The notes under the pieces: model-generated
The model's input: only the letters and a program-made list of their open reading frames with translations
What the model was told of the DNA's origin: nothing
Database searches by the model: none
Part shown: positions 56,470-64,000 of the stretch, piece after piece
Layout of the letters: every line of letters starts with the position of its first letter
Numbering within the stretch: the first letter of the stretch is position 1
DNA from: Bog-756 sp963710495
Lineage (GTDB): Bacteria > Actinomycetota > Acidimicrobiia > Acidimicrobiales > RAAP-2
Direction of reading: 5' to 3'
Length of the DNA stretch: 64,000 nucleotides
Assembly: GCA_963710495.1 (NCBI GenBank)
Contig: CAVQAI010000012.1
Location: 620,001-684,000, forward strand
Made by a program: the position numbers and the translations under genes

Positions 56470-58059
56470 TCAGGAACCTGTGGGCTTGTCCCTGGCGAGC
56501 CGCTCAGCCCGGAGCTCGGAGCGGCGCACCTTGCCGGCCTCATCGCGCAACGGCTCGTCCACGAACTCGATGGTCCGGGGAAGCTTGTACGCGACCAGCC
56601 GCTCGGCCAGGAACTCCATGAGCTCGGCGGGGCCCACCGGAACCGGGCCGATCTCGACGATGGCGTAGACGATGTTTCCCCGGTCCTCATCGGGAAGCCC
56701 GATGACGGCGCAGCTCTGCACGTCGGGATGCTCCTGAAGGGCCGCTTCGACCTCGGCCGGATAGACGTTGGCGCCGCCGGTGAGGATCATGTCCAACAGA
56801 CGGTCGCCCAGGTAGAGGTAGCCATCGTCGTCGAGCCTGCCGCAATCACCCAGCGACTCCCAGCCGCCCTCCCGGCGACGCGGCTTGGCCCCGACGTAGT
56901 GGTATGAGGGTGACTTGCGGCGACTCCGGAGCCATACCTCACCCTCTTCTCCCGGCGGCAGCTCTCGTCCCATCGGATCGCAGATGGCGATCTCACCGTT
57001 CATCGGGCGTCCGACCGAACCACGGTGGGCCAGCCACTCGGTCCCGGTGATGATGGTGGCCACCTGCCCTTCGGTCCCGGCGTAGAGCTCGATGATCCGC
57101 TCGGGGCCGAGCCAGTCGATCCAGGCCTGCTTGAGCCAGGGTGGGCAGGGCTCGGCCAGGTGCCAGACGACCCGGAGGGAGGAGAGGTCGTAGGAATCCC
57201 GCACCGACTCGGGCAGGCGCCAGATGCGCCTCATCATGGTGGGGACGAGGTAGACGACCTGTGCACCGTGCTCGGCGAGGGCGGCCAGGGTGGCTTCGGC
57301 ATCGAACCGGCGGAGGAGCACGACATGGACACCCCACAACAGCGCCTGGCACGTCCAGACCAGGGGCCCGTTGTGGTAGAGCGGTCCGGGCATCACCAGG
57401 CAATCGTTCGCCTCGAACAGGAGCGGCACCGGCCCTGTGGGGCGGATCAGACCGGCATCGCCCGACACGATCAGCTTGGGCGTCCCGGTCGAACCGCCGG
57501 AGGTCGGGGCCTTCCATGCCGGGCTGACCACGTCCTCGAGCGGCCCGTCGTCCAGGTCCGAGGGCCAGAGCTGGTCCATGGTGAGCACGGCCGGCGCGGC
57601 CCCGGGCTTCCCCGTGGCGAACACCTCGGCGTCCAGGCGACCCGCCGCAGCGAGGAGGGCACGGGGTTCGGCCAGCTCGATCACCTGGCGTAGCTCGCGG
57701 GTCGGGAGCTTCGGGCTCACCGGTTGGGGGATGGCACCGAGCTTCCAGGCCGCCACTGTGGCGACCAGGAACTCGAGCGAATTGGGTAGGGCGATGGTGA
57801 CCATGGAGCCCTGGGTGACCCCCGAGTCGGCCAGGTACCGGGCCAGCCGGTTGGCGGAGGCCTCCAGCTCGGCTCGGGTGAGCTGGCCCGGACCACAGGT
57901 GACTGCCGTCCGATCCGGGTCGGCTGCGGCCAGGTCGGTGAGGCGGCGGCCGAAGGAAACGGCCGGCCCTGCCGACCTCGCACCGACCACAGCCCGCATC
58001 GGGTCGGTGCTGTCCGCCGCAGCCCGGTTGTCCGTGGGGCGATCAGCGGGGGGAGTCAC
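56470..58059 (-). CDS. AMP-dependent acyl-CoA ligase
   Basis: 529 residues: P-loop APTSGGSTGTPKLIV (A3), YAGTEGQVATIITG (A5), WESLGDCGRLDDDGYLYLGDRLLDMILTGGANVYPAEVE (A7-A8; shown here in parts, with the GD and DMI-GG hallmarks) and RDEAGKVRRSELR with the last lysine (A10). Resembles bile-acid/steroid-type and short-chain acyl-CoA ligases; the acid is unknown. Begins 3 bp after the BVMO gene stop on the same strand, so the two are one operon: oxygenation of a ketone to an ester, followed after hydrolysis by CoA activation, would be a coherent degradation route. Confidence 0.85.
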   Translation of the reverse strand: MTPPADRPTDNRAAADSTDPMRAVVGARSAGPAVSFGRRLTDLAAADPDRTAVTCGPGQLTRAELEASANRLARYLADSGVTQGSMVTIALPNSLEFLVATVAAWKLGAIPQPVSPKLPTRELRQVIELAEPRALLAAAGRLDAEVFATGKPGAAPAVLTMDQLWPSDLDDGPLEDVVSPAWKAPTSGGSTGTPKLIVSGDAGLIRPTGPVPLLFEANDCLVMPGPLYHNGPLVWTCQALLWGVHVVLLRRFDAEATLAALAEHGAQVVYLVPTMMRRIWRLPESVRDSYDLSSLRVVWHLAEPCPPWLKQAWIDWLGPERIIELYAGTEGQVATIITGTEWLAHRGSVGRPMNGEIAICDPMGRELPPGEEGEVWLRSRRKSPSYHYVGAKPRRREGGWESLGDCGRLDDDGYLYLGDRLLDMILTGGANVYPAEVEAALQEHPDVQSCAVIGLPDEDRGNIVYAIVEIGPVPVGPAELMEFLAERLVAYKLPRTIEFVDEPLRDEAGKVRRSELRAERLARDKPTGS

Positions 58060-58062
58060 CCG

Positions 58063-59520
58063 TCAGCCGAATTCGAATGCCGCGGGATCGGGTGCCTTCA
58101 TCTCGTCTCTGAATCTGAGGAAGGGCCAGGGCCACACCGCCGGCAATCCACGGTCGTCCAGGTACCAGCTGTGGCACCCGGTGACCCAGACCGTGTTCTT
58201 CGCCGCCTCGGCCCGCTCGCGCTCGAAGCGGTCCAGCGCCTCGTGGGTGGCACAGACCTCATTGCACTCGCCGGAGCGGATTCGGTCGATGAGCTGCAGG
58301 ATGTAGCCCAGCTGGAGCTCGGCCACCTCGATGAGGGAGAAGTTGCCGACCGGACCGTTCGGGCCGTTCAACATGAACAGGTTGGGGAATTCGGGGATCG
58401 ACACAGACAGATAGGCGACCGGACGCGGATGCCAGGCCTGTTCGAGCGTGATCCCGCCGCGCCCGGTGAGTCGCATCGGACGCATGAAGGCGTTCGCCTT
58501 GTATCCCGTGGCCAGCACGAGCATGTCGAGCTCGTGCAGGCGCCCGTCGACGGTCCGGATGCCGCCGGCCTCGATCCGCTGGATGGGGTCGGTGACCAGC
58601 TCGGCGTTGGGTCGCTGGATGGCGTCGTAGAAGTCGGGCGAGAGGATGAGGCGCTTGCAGGCGGCGCGGTAGTCGGGGCGGAGCCGCTCACGCAGATCGG
58701 GGTCGTGGACGTTCTCCTCGAGGTTGGCCAGGCAGGCCTGCTCGACCCAGGCGAGCTCGGGAGACCCGGTGTCCACCACGGCGTTGGCAAAGACGTCGAA
58801 CAGGTCCGAGAGCTCCTGGTGCACCTGGCGCAGCCGCTCGGGATGTCGGCGCAGATCGGCCCGCTCCTCCTCGGTGAAGGGCGGGTTCTCCCCGGGCATG
58901 ATCCACTGCGCCGTCCGCTGGAAGAGGGACAGTGTCCCCACCCGGTCGACGATCCCCGAGACGATCTGGATTGCGGTCGAACCGGTACCGACGATCCCGA
59001 CCCGGGCGCCGTCCAGCGGGACCCGGTGGTCCCACCGCGAGCTGTGGAACATCGCGCCCTGGTAGGTCTCGAGTCCCTCGATGTCGGGGTATCTCGGATG
59101 GTGCAGCACCCCCGTGGCGGCGATGACCACGTCGGCTCGGTCCTCCGCACCCGATGCCGTCACCAGGTGCCAGCCACCCTCCGAGTACGTGCAGGCGACC
59201 ACCTCCTCGCCGAATCGGACCCGAGGCAGGACGTCGTGGTCCTTGGCCACCCGCTCGAAATAGGCGGCGATCTCCGGCCCGGGGGAGAACCGCTGGCTCC
59301 ATTCGGGGTTCAGCGCGAACGAGTACGAGTAGAGGTGGGAGGGCACGTCGCACGACAGGCCGGGATAGGTGTTCTCGCGCCACGTGCCTCCCACCCGGTC
59401 GGCCTTCTCGAACACGCTGACGTCGGTGATCCCCGCCTCGGCGAGCTTGATGGCGCTCAGGATGCCGGCCATGCCGGCGCCGATGACGGCGATCCGGACG
59501 GGGCGTCCCCTCTCCTCCAT
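58063..59520 (-). CDS. FAD-dependent (Baeyer-Villiger-type) monooxygenase
   Basis: 485 residues. FAD-binding IAVIGAGMAGILSAIKLAEAG at the N-terminus, the GGTWRENTYPGLSCDVP loop, a BVMO fingerprint with one change (YQGAMFHSSRWDH, where Phe is usual at the first position), and the NADPH-binding VGIVGTGSTAIQIV. The C-terminus FLMLNGPNGPVGNFSLIE fits the family. Start at ATG 59520; the long open frame upstream is antisense to the aldo/keto reductase gene. Expected reaction is O2- and NADPH-dependent conversion of a ketone to an ester or lactone. Operon with the ligase downstream. Confidence 0.88.
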   Translation of the reverse strand: MEERGRPVRIAVIGAGMAGILSAIKLAEAGITDVSVFEKADRVGGTWRENTYPGLSCDVPSHLYSYSFALNPEWSQRFSPGPEIAAYFERVAKDHDVLPRVRFGEEVVACTYSEGGWHLVTASGAEDRADVVIAATGVLHHPRYPDIEGLETYQGAMFHSSRWDHRVPLDGARVGIVGTGSTAIQIVSGIVDRVGTLSLFQRTAQWIMPGENPPFTEEERADLRRHPERLRQVHQELSDLFDVFANAVVDTGSPELAWVEQACLANLEENVHDPDLRERLRPDYRAACKRLILSPDFYDAIQRPNAELVTDPIQRIEAGGIRTVDGRLHELDMLVLATGYKANAFMRPMRLTGRGGITLEQAWHPRPVAYLSVSIPEFPNLFMLNGPNGPVGNFSLIEVAELQLGYILQLIDRIRSGECNEVCATHEALDRFERERAEAAKNTVWVTGCHSWYLDDRGLPAVWPWPFLRFRDEMKAPDPAAFEFG

Positions 59521-59649
59521 GGAGCCGAGTCCAGCACATCCGGGGGGTCCGACGACAGCGTGTGCCGGTCGGGTTGAGCCGACGGGAGCGCCATTGCAAA
59601 GGTGAGGGCAACCCGCAGCCCGCAACCCGCAGCGCCGGGTCGGACCGGG

Positions 59650-59655
59650 TACCGT
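59650..59655 (+). promoter_or_regulatory. Putative -10 of the aldo/keto reductase gene (leaderless)
   Basis: TACCGT with 6 bases to the ATG at 59662 and no ribosome site; supports ATG 59662 over upstream codons in the same frame. Confidence 0.55.
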
Positions 59656-59661
59656 ACCGAA

Positions 59662-60648
59662 ATGATGACCGATTCCTTCACCCTGGCCGGATCCGACGTC
59701 ACCATCCCGCCCGTGGGTGTGGGCACGTGGGCGTGGGGGGACCGTTCGACGTGGGGCATGGGTGGCTATGACTCCGACCTCGACCGGACCTCGATCCGGG
59801 AGGCATGGGACGCCTCGATCGACGCCGGGGTCACTCTCTTCGACACCGCCGAGGTCTACGGACGGGGTGAGAGCGAGCGGATCATCGGTGAGATGCTGGC
59901 CGCCGATCCCGACCGGGGGCGGCGGGCGATCATCGCCACCAAGTACATGCCCATGCCGTGGAAGCTCGATGTCCGCGGCTCGATCGCCAGATCGCTGCGG
60001 GCCTCCCTCGATCGTCTCGGCCTCCCGGCCGTCGACCTCTATCAGATCCACGGTCCGATCAGCCTGCGCTCGCATGCCGCACTGGCCGACGCGCTGGCCC
60101 ACGTTCACCAGGCGGGACTGGTGAAGGCGGTCGGGGTGTCGAACTACTCGGCGAAGGAGACACGTTCGATCAGCCAGGCGCTCGCCACCCGCGGTCTCCG
60201 GCTGGCCACCAACCAGATCGAGTTCTCGCTCCTCCGGCGCCATCCCGAGACCAGCGGCCTTCTGGCTGCGTGTCGGGAGCTCGGCGTGGTGCCGCTCGCC
60301 TACTCGCCGATCGGCCAGGGGCGCCTGACCGGTAAGTACTCGGTGTCCAACCCGCCGCCGGGCAAGCGCACCTTCTCCAACCACCCCATGGCCGTGGTCG
60401 AGGGAGTGGTCGCCGAACTGCGCCGGATCGGGGCGGATCACGGTGGCAAGTCCCCCAGCCAGGTGGCGCTCAATTGGGTGATGGCCAAGGGGGTGGTGCC
60501 GATCCCCGGGGCCAAGAACCGCCGCCAGGCCGAGGAGAACGCCGGCGCCCAGGGTTGGCACCTCGACGAGGAGGAGGTCGCCCAGCTCGATGCCGCCGCC
60601 CTCCCCGGTATCCGGACGCTGCAGAGCCGGATGTGGCAGCACGGCTGA
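59662..60648 (+). CDS. Aldo/keto reductase
   Basis: 328-residue TIM-barrel NADPH oxidoreductase. Catalytic tetrad: Asp and Tyr in GVTLFDTAEVYGRGESE, Lys in IIATKYMP, His in LYQIHGP. GLVKAVGVSNYSAKE, TNQIEFSLLRR, PLAYSPIGQGRLTGKY and IPGAKNRRQAEEN complete the family pattern, close to plant-like AKR13/YajO proteins. Start fixed by a TACCGT box 6 bases upstream. Substrate unknown. Confidence 0.9.
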   Translation: MMTDSFTLAGSDVTIPPVGVGTWAWGDRSTWGMGGYDSDLDRTSIREAWDASIDAGVTLFDTAEVYGRGESERIIGEMLAADPDRGRRAIIATKYMPMPWKLDVRGSIARSLRASLDRLGLPAVDLYQIHGPISLRSHAALADALAHVHQAGLVKAVGVSNYSAKETRSISQALATRGLRLATNQIEFSLLRRHPETSGLLAACRELGVVPLAYSPIGQGRLTGKYSVSNPPPGKRTFSNHPMAVVEGVVAELRRIGADHGGKSPSQVALNWVMAKGVVPIPGAKNRRQAEENAGAQGWHLDEEEVAQLDAAALPGIRTLQSRMWQHG

Positions 60649-60687
60649 CGGCGCGAAGCGGGCCCACCCAGCCGAGGACCGCGGACG

Positions 60688-60693
60688 TAGGAT
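60688..60693 (+). promoter_or_regulatory. Putative -10 of the TIGR03085-type gene (leaderless)
   Basis: TAGGAT with 6 bases to the GTG at 60700. Confidence 0.5.
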
Positions 60694-60699
60694 CGGAAG

Positions 60700-61317
60700 G
60701 TGAGCGCCGATCTGGCCCAGCAGGAACGCCGGGTCTTCAGCGACCTGTTGAGCGAGCTAGGACCCGACGCTCCGACCCTCTGCGAAGGTTGGAGCGCGGC
60801 CGACCTGGCCGCTCACATCGTGGCCCGGGAGCGCCGCCCCGACAGCGGCCCGGGCCTCGTCTGGCCCCCCCTGGCCGGCCATACCGACAAGGTTCGTACG
60901 TCCATCCGGGACAACACGTCATGGACCGAGCTGTTGGCCCGCGTGCGCAGCGGCCCACCCGTGCTCCTGCGACCCTTCGACGGCCCGATGAACACCGTCG
61001 AGTTCTTCATCCATGTCGAGGACCTGCGACGGGCCCAGCCCAATTGGGAGCCCCGCCCCATCAGCCGGGAGCTCGAAGATGCCCTGTGGGCCCGGCTCGG
61101 GCCAGGAGGCATGGCCAAGCAGGTGGGCGCCACCGTCGAGCTGGCCTCGCCCGGGCGGGCGAACAAGGAGGCGGGAGCGGGGACCCACGTCGTCGTCGAG
61201 GCTGATCCCGGTGAGCTCACGCTGTTCGCCTCGGGCCGGCAGGGGGCGACACGGGTGGAGATCAAGGGCGACGAGGAGCTGGCTTCGCGGTTGCGCCAGG
61301 CCAAGCTCGGCATCTAG
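60700..61317 (+). CDS. TIGR03085-type metal-binding protein (maleylpyruvate isomerase fold)
   Basis: 205 residues. N-terminal DinB/MDMPI four-helix domain: LCEGWSAADLAAHIVARERRPDSG and VEFFIHVEDLRRAQP carry the histidines and acids that bind a metal in the mycothiol-dependent maleylpyruvate isomerase family. The C-terminal part (AKQVGATVELASPG, GELTLFASGRQGATRVEIKG) is the conserved tail of this actinobacterial group, which lacks assigned function. Separate from the DinB protein at 28 kb. Confidence 0.82.
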   Translation: MSADLAQQERRVFSDLLSELGPDAPTLCEGWSAADLAAHIVARERRPDSGPGLVWPPLAGHTDKVRTSIRDNTSWTELLARVRSGPPVLLRPFDGPMNTVEFFIHVEDLRRAQPNWEPRPISRELEDALWARLGPGGMAKQVGATVELASPGRANKEAGAGTHVVVEADPGELTLFASGRQGATRVEIKGDEELASRLRQAKLGI

Positions 61318-61393
61318 CGCCGACGTCCGCCGCATTCACCCCGCTCGTGCGCCATCCCATCGGTGAGATGCGCCTGGCCCGGGGTCCGTGCCG

Positions 61394-62140
61394 ATGACCG
61401 ACGGTCATGTCGAGCACCAGGTCGTCTGGCACTGCTCGCTTCTTTCGAGCAGCGAACACGCATCCCTGCTCGAAGGTCACAACGGCCACCGCTTGCACGG
61501 TCTCGCCGTACTCCCGCTCGGTGACCTCCCGTGCCACATCGACTACGTGGTGACCATGGACGGTGAGTGGCGACCCCTCGAAGCCCGTGCCACGATCACG
61601 ACGCCCTCCGGTGCTCGAGAGATGGTGCTCTGCTCCGATCGGGCGGGCGGTTGGGCGTTGAACGGCTCGCCGGCGTCACACCTCGAAGGCTGTGGAGATG
61701 TCGACCTCGGCTGGACCCCCGCCACCAATACCGTCCCCATTCGCCGGCTTCGTCTCGAAGTCGGCGAGTCCGCCACCATCACCGCGGCTTGGATGCGCTT
61801 TCCCGAGCTGGACGTGGTCAGGAACATGCAGGCCTACACGCGTCTGGCGAACGACCGCTGGCGGTACAGGTCGGCCGACTACGACTTCGAGCTGGTCACC
61901 GACGTGACGACGGGGCTCGTGCTGTCCTACGGGGACGATCTGTGGCGAGTGGCCGCAACCCCCTCGGTCGGCACGACACCGACGTCGTCTGACGCGACTC
62001 CGGTGCGGGGACGGCGTGCGGCCCGACGGCCCGCCGCCCGGCCTCGCATCGCCCGCCGCCCGGCCTGTCGTCCCACCGCCGGCCACCCGGGCTTCCTACC
62101 GGCGTTCCAGCGCCCCGACCGGCCCTCGGGCGGAATGTGA
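61394..62140 (+). CDS. Putative glycolipid-binding family protein
   Basis: 248 residues from ATG 61394 (a GTG 6 bases earlier is also in frame). Core residues about 10-185 match the putative glycolipid-binding domain family: FE-like WHCSLLSSSEHASL, the DYVVTMDGEWRPLEA strand, LEGCGDVDLGWTPATNTVPIRRL-type segment (positions about 97-118, with CxDVDL and TP-TNT-PIRRL key residues), FPELDVV and a terminal YDFELVTDVTTGLVLSYGDD. The last 50 residues are an Arg/Ala/Pro tail of no clear meaning. Despite the family name, glycolipid binding has little support; function open. Confidence 0.65.
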   Translation: MTDGHVEHQVVWHCSLLSSSEHASLLEGHNGHRLHGLAVLPLGDLPCHIDYVVTMDGEWRPLEARATITTPSGAREMVLCSDRAGGWALNGSPASHLEGCGDVDLGWTPATNTVPIRRLRLEVGESATITAAWMRFPELDVVRNMQAYTRLANDRWRYRSADYDFELVTDVTTGLVLSYGDDLWRVAATPSVGTTPTSSDATPVRGRRAARRPAARPRIARRPACRPTAGHPGFLPAFQRPDRPSGGM

Positions 62141-62384
62141 AGGCCCTGGCCGGGCGCCCCCGTGGCTTCCCCGGGCAGCGTCGCGGAAATTGTGGTGTGA
62201 TAGCAGCCCGGACTACCGCGGACCGGGTCACCGGAGCCCGCGGCGGACCGTGCAGGGAGCCATCCCGAGGAGACCACTCCGAGAGAAGGGCGATGGGCAC
62301 CATGGGGTTCGGATACGCGACGTGGCAGCAGCGGGGATGAGTCGGACCTCGTCCCGCGGGGCCGAGTAGGGGCCCGGTCGACCG

Positions 62385-64000
62385 ATGACCAAGCCCGGTG
62401 TCCGCAACGTCGCCCTCATCGGGCACAGCGGATCGGGCAAGACCACGCTGGCCGAGGCGCTCCTGTACGCCACCGGCGCCATCAACCGGCAGGGCAAGGT
62501 GGAGGACGGCTCGACGGTCACCGACTTCGAGCCCGAAGAGCTGAAGTACCACATGTCGCTCTCGCTGGCCCTCGCTCCGTGTGAGGCGGAAGGTGTCCGG
62601 CTCAACATGATCGACACGCCGGGGTTCGCCGACTTCTTCGGCGAGGTCCGGTCGGCTTGCTCGGTCGTGGACCTGGTGGTGGTGGTCGTGAGTGCGGTGG
62701 ACGGTGTCGAGGCGCAGACGGAAGCCGCCTGGCAGCTTGCCGCGGAGCTCGGCCTCCCCCGACTGGTGTTCATCAACAAGCTCGATCTCGACCGGGCCAG
62801 CTTCGACCGGACCCTGGGCGAGCTGCGCGATTCCTTCGGTGCGGGGATCGCGCCACTCGAACTGCCGGTGAACGGCCTGGCCGGGATCAGGGGGATCGCC
62901 GACCTCCTGACCGACACGGCCATCATCTACGACAACGGTAAGGCCCAGACAGGCCCGATCCCTGACGACCTCGCCGCCACCGAGCACGAGGTGCGCGAGC
63001 AGTTGGTCGAGGGGATCGTGGTGGGCGACGACGAGCTCATGGAGCGCTACCTCGAAGGGGACGTACCCTCCAGCACCGAGCTCGAAGCCACGCTCGCCAC
63101 CGGGGTGGAGCAGGGTGTGGTGTTCCCCGTGGTGTGCGGATCGGCGGTCACCGGTATCGGCATCAACCGCCTGGCCACCCTGCTGGCCGAGATCGCGCCC
63201 ACCCCCGACTCGCACCCGGCCACCGGCGTGCGTGCCGGGGACACCGAGATCGATGTGCCCTCTGACCCGGCCGGACCGCCCTTGGCCCGGGTGTTCAAGA
63301 CCATCTCGGACCCCTACGTGGGCAAGATCTCCCTCCTCCGGGTGCTGTCGGGCACCATCAAGCCGGACACGGTCCTGATCAACTCCCGGACCCACACCGA
63401 CGAGCGCCTGCACGTGCTCGAGCGGTTGCAGGGGAAGGAGGCCCACCCGGTCACCGAGGTCGTGGCCGGCGACATCGTGGCGGTGCCCAAACTGGCCGAC
63501 GTCGTGACCGGTGACACGCTGGCGCCGAAGGGCTCGCCGCTGGTCGTCCCGGCGGTGGATCCCGAGTCCGTGTCCCTGTCGGTCGCCATCAAGCCGAAGT
63601 CGAAGGGCGACGAGGACAAGCTGATGACCGCCCTGCACCGGCTACAGGACGAGGACCCGAGCCTCATCGTGGAGCGTGTCGACGAGACGCACCAGACCCT
63701 GCTGCGGGGCACGGGCGAGACCCATCTGTCGGTCGCCGCCGAGCGCCTGTCGCGGAAGTTCGGCGTCGAGGTGACCACCGAGGAGGTGCTCATCCCGTAT
63801 CGGGAGAGCATCACGAACGCGGCCGATGCGGTGGGCAAGTACAAGAAGCAGAGCGGTGGTCACGGGCAGTTCGGGGTGGCTTCGATCCGCATCGAGCCCC
63901 TCGGCCGGGGCGAGGGTTTCCAGTTCGTCGACCGGGTGGTGGGCGGCGCCATCCCCAGGCAGTACATCCCGGCGGTCGAGAAGGGCATCGTCGAAGCCAT
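62385..64000 (+). CDS. EF-G-like translational GTPase (FusA2 type), 3' end outside window
   Basis: Open to the last base: 538 codons visible, of about 700 expected. Starts MTKPGVRNVALIGHSGSGKTTLAE, so the Walker A loop is GHSGSGKT where canonical EF-G has AHIDAGKT. MIDTPGFADFFGEVRSA (G3), INKLDLDR (G4), then domain II (FKTISDPYVGKISLLRVLSG), domain III and domain IV with GKYKKQSGGHGQFGVASI. These are the traits of the EF-G2-like paralogue common in actinobacteria, whose physiological role is uncertain, not of the essential elongation factor in the str operon. No ribosomal protein genes are near. The 244 bp upstream hold no recognisable feature. Confidence 0.9.
   Translation, partial: MTKPGVRNVALIGHSGSGKTTLAEALLYATGAINRQGKVEDGSTVTDFEPEELKYHMSLSLALAPCEAEGVRLNMIDTPGFADFFGEVRSACSVVDLVVVVVSAVDGVEAQTEAAWQLAAELGLPRLVFINKLDLDRASFDRTLGELRDSFGAGIAPLELPVNGLAGIRGIADLLTDTAIIYDNGKAQTGPIPDDLAATEHEVREQLVEGIVVGDDELMERYLEGDVPSSTELEATLATGVEQGVVFPVVCGSAVTGIGINRLATLLAEIAPTPDSHPATGVRAGDTEIDVPSDPAGPPLARVFKTISDPYVGKISLLRVLSGTIKPDTVLINSRTHTDERLHVLERLQGKEAHPVTEVVAGDIVAVPKLADVVTGDTLAPKGSPLVVPAVDPESVSLSVAIKPKSKGDEDKLMTALHRLQDEDPSLIVERVDETHQTLLRGTGETHLSVAAERLSRKFGVEVTTEEVLIPYRESITNAADAVGKYKKQSGGHGQFGVASIRIEPLGRGEGFQFVDRVVGGAIPRQYIPAVEKGIVEA

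Noticed and set aside
59520..60642. Long N-terminal extension of the monooxygenase frame
   Set aside because: The added residues are antisense to the well-conserved aldo/keto reductase gene and lack any domain; the FAD loop begins right after the ATG at 59520.

Overview
The window is high-GC DNA from an actinobacterium. The vitamin/isoprenoid block radA-disA-carD-ispD-ispF-rlmB, the adjacent ClpC, the ergothioneine genes, many GTG starts and many apparently leaderless genes all fit Actinomycetota. An Acidimicrobiia-type lineage is my best guess, but that is inference and no marker sequence here proves it.

Layout. 1-4281: cofactor operon panC(partial)-nadB-nadC-coaX. 4.6-8.7 kb: small secreted protein, polyprenyl diphosphate synthase, ClpC. 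9.0-14.5 kb: radA, disA, carD, ispD, ispF and a TrmH-type rRNA methylase, largely co-oriented with 4-bp overlaps. 14.6-18.6 kb: flavin disulfide reductase, egtB-egtD, tRNA-Thr(UGU). 18.7-25.3 kb: LytR_C protein, otsB/otsA, a TetR regulator and a drug-efflux MFS carrying near-identical operators, and gpgS. 25.5-27.2 kb: a SAM-I riboswitch whose closing helix overlaps the Shine-Dalgarno of a threonine-synthase-like enzyme, which is translationally coupled to a MoaD/ThiS sulfur carrier ending in Gly-Gly. 27.3-32.7 kb: an accessory island of visibly lower GC in places, carrying two IS110-family elements, a DinB protein, an inositol-phosphatase-like enzyme, a membrane protein and a PASTA-only ORF. 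It sits inside an alpha/beta-hydrolase gene whose two halves flank it. 32.7-44.3 kb: lipid/steroid-type metabolism (P450, TetR, acyl-CoA ligase, SDR), methyltransferase, acyltransferase, patatin, a Cas4/AddB-like nuclease with an unknown partner, and glycerate kinase. 44.4-51.7 kb: lipoprotein and four GT-C membrane glycosyltransferases. 51.7-56.3 kb: cobalamin-binding protein, fused isobutyryl-CoA mutase IcmF and a MarR regulator. 56.4-64.0 kb: acyl-CoA ligase plus BVMO-type monooxygenase, aldo/keto reductase, two small conserved proteins and a partial EF-G-like GTPase.

Most striking system. The riboswitch-thrC-like-MoaD unit reads as a methionine-branch module: a PLP enzyme of the O-phosphohomoserine family, a sulfur-carrier protein, and SAM-responsive repression. 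This suggests protein-thiocarboxylate-dependent homocysteine synthesis, not threonine synthesis. Structure and gene context are seen; the reaction is inferred.

Data quality. Roughly fifteen apparent single-base frameshifts fall between 42.5 and 55.7 kb, almost all in G/C runs and in otherwise well-conserved genes, against one in the first 27 kb. Most are probably sequence errors. The hydrolase halves, by contrast, look genuinely broken.
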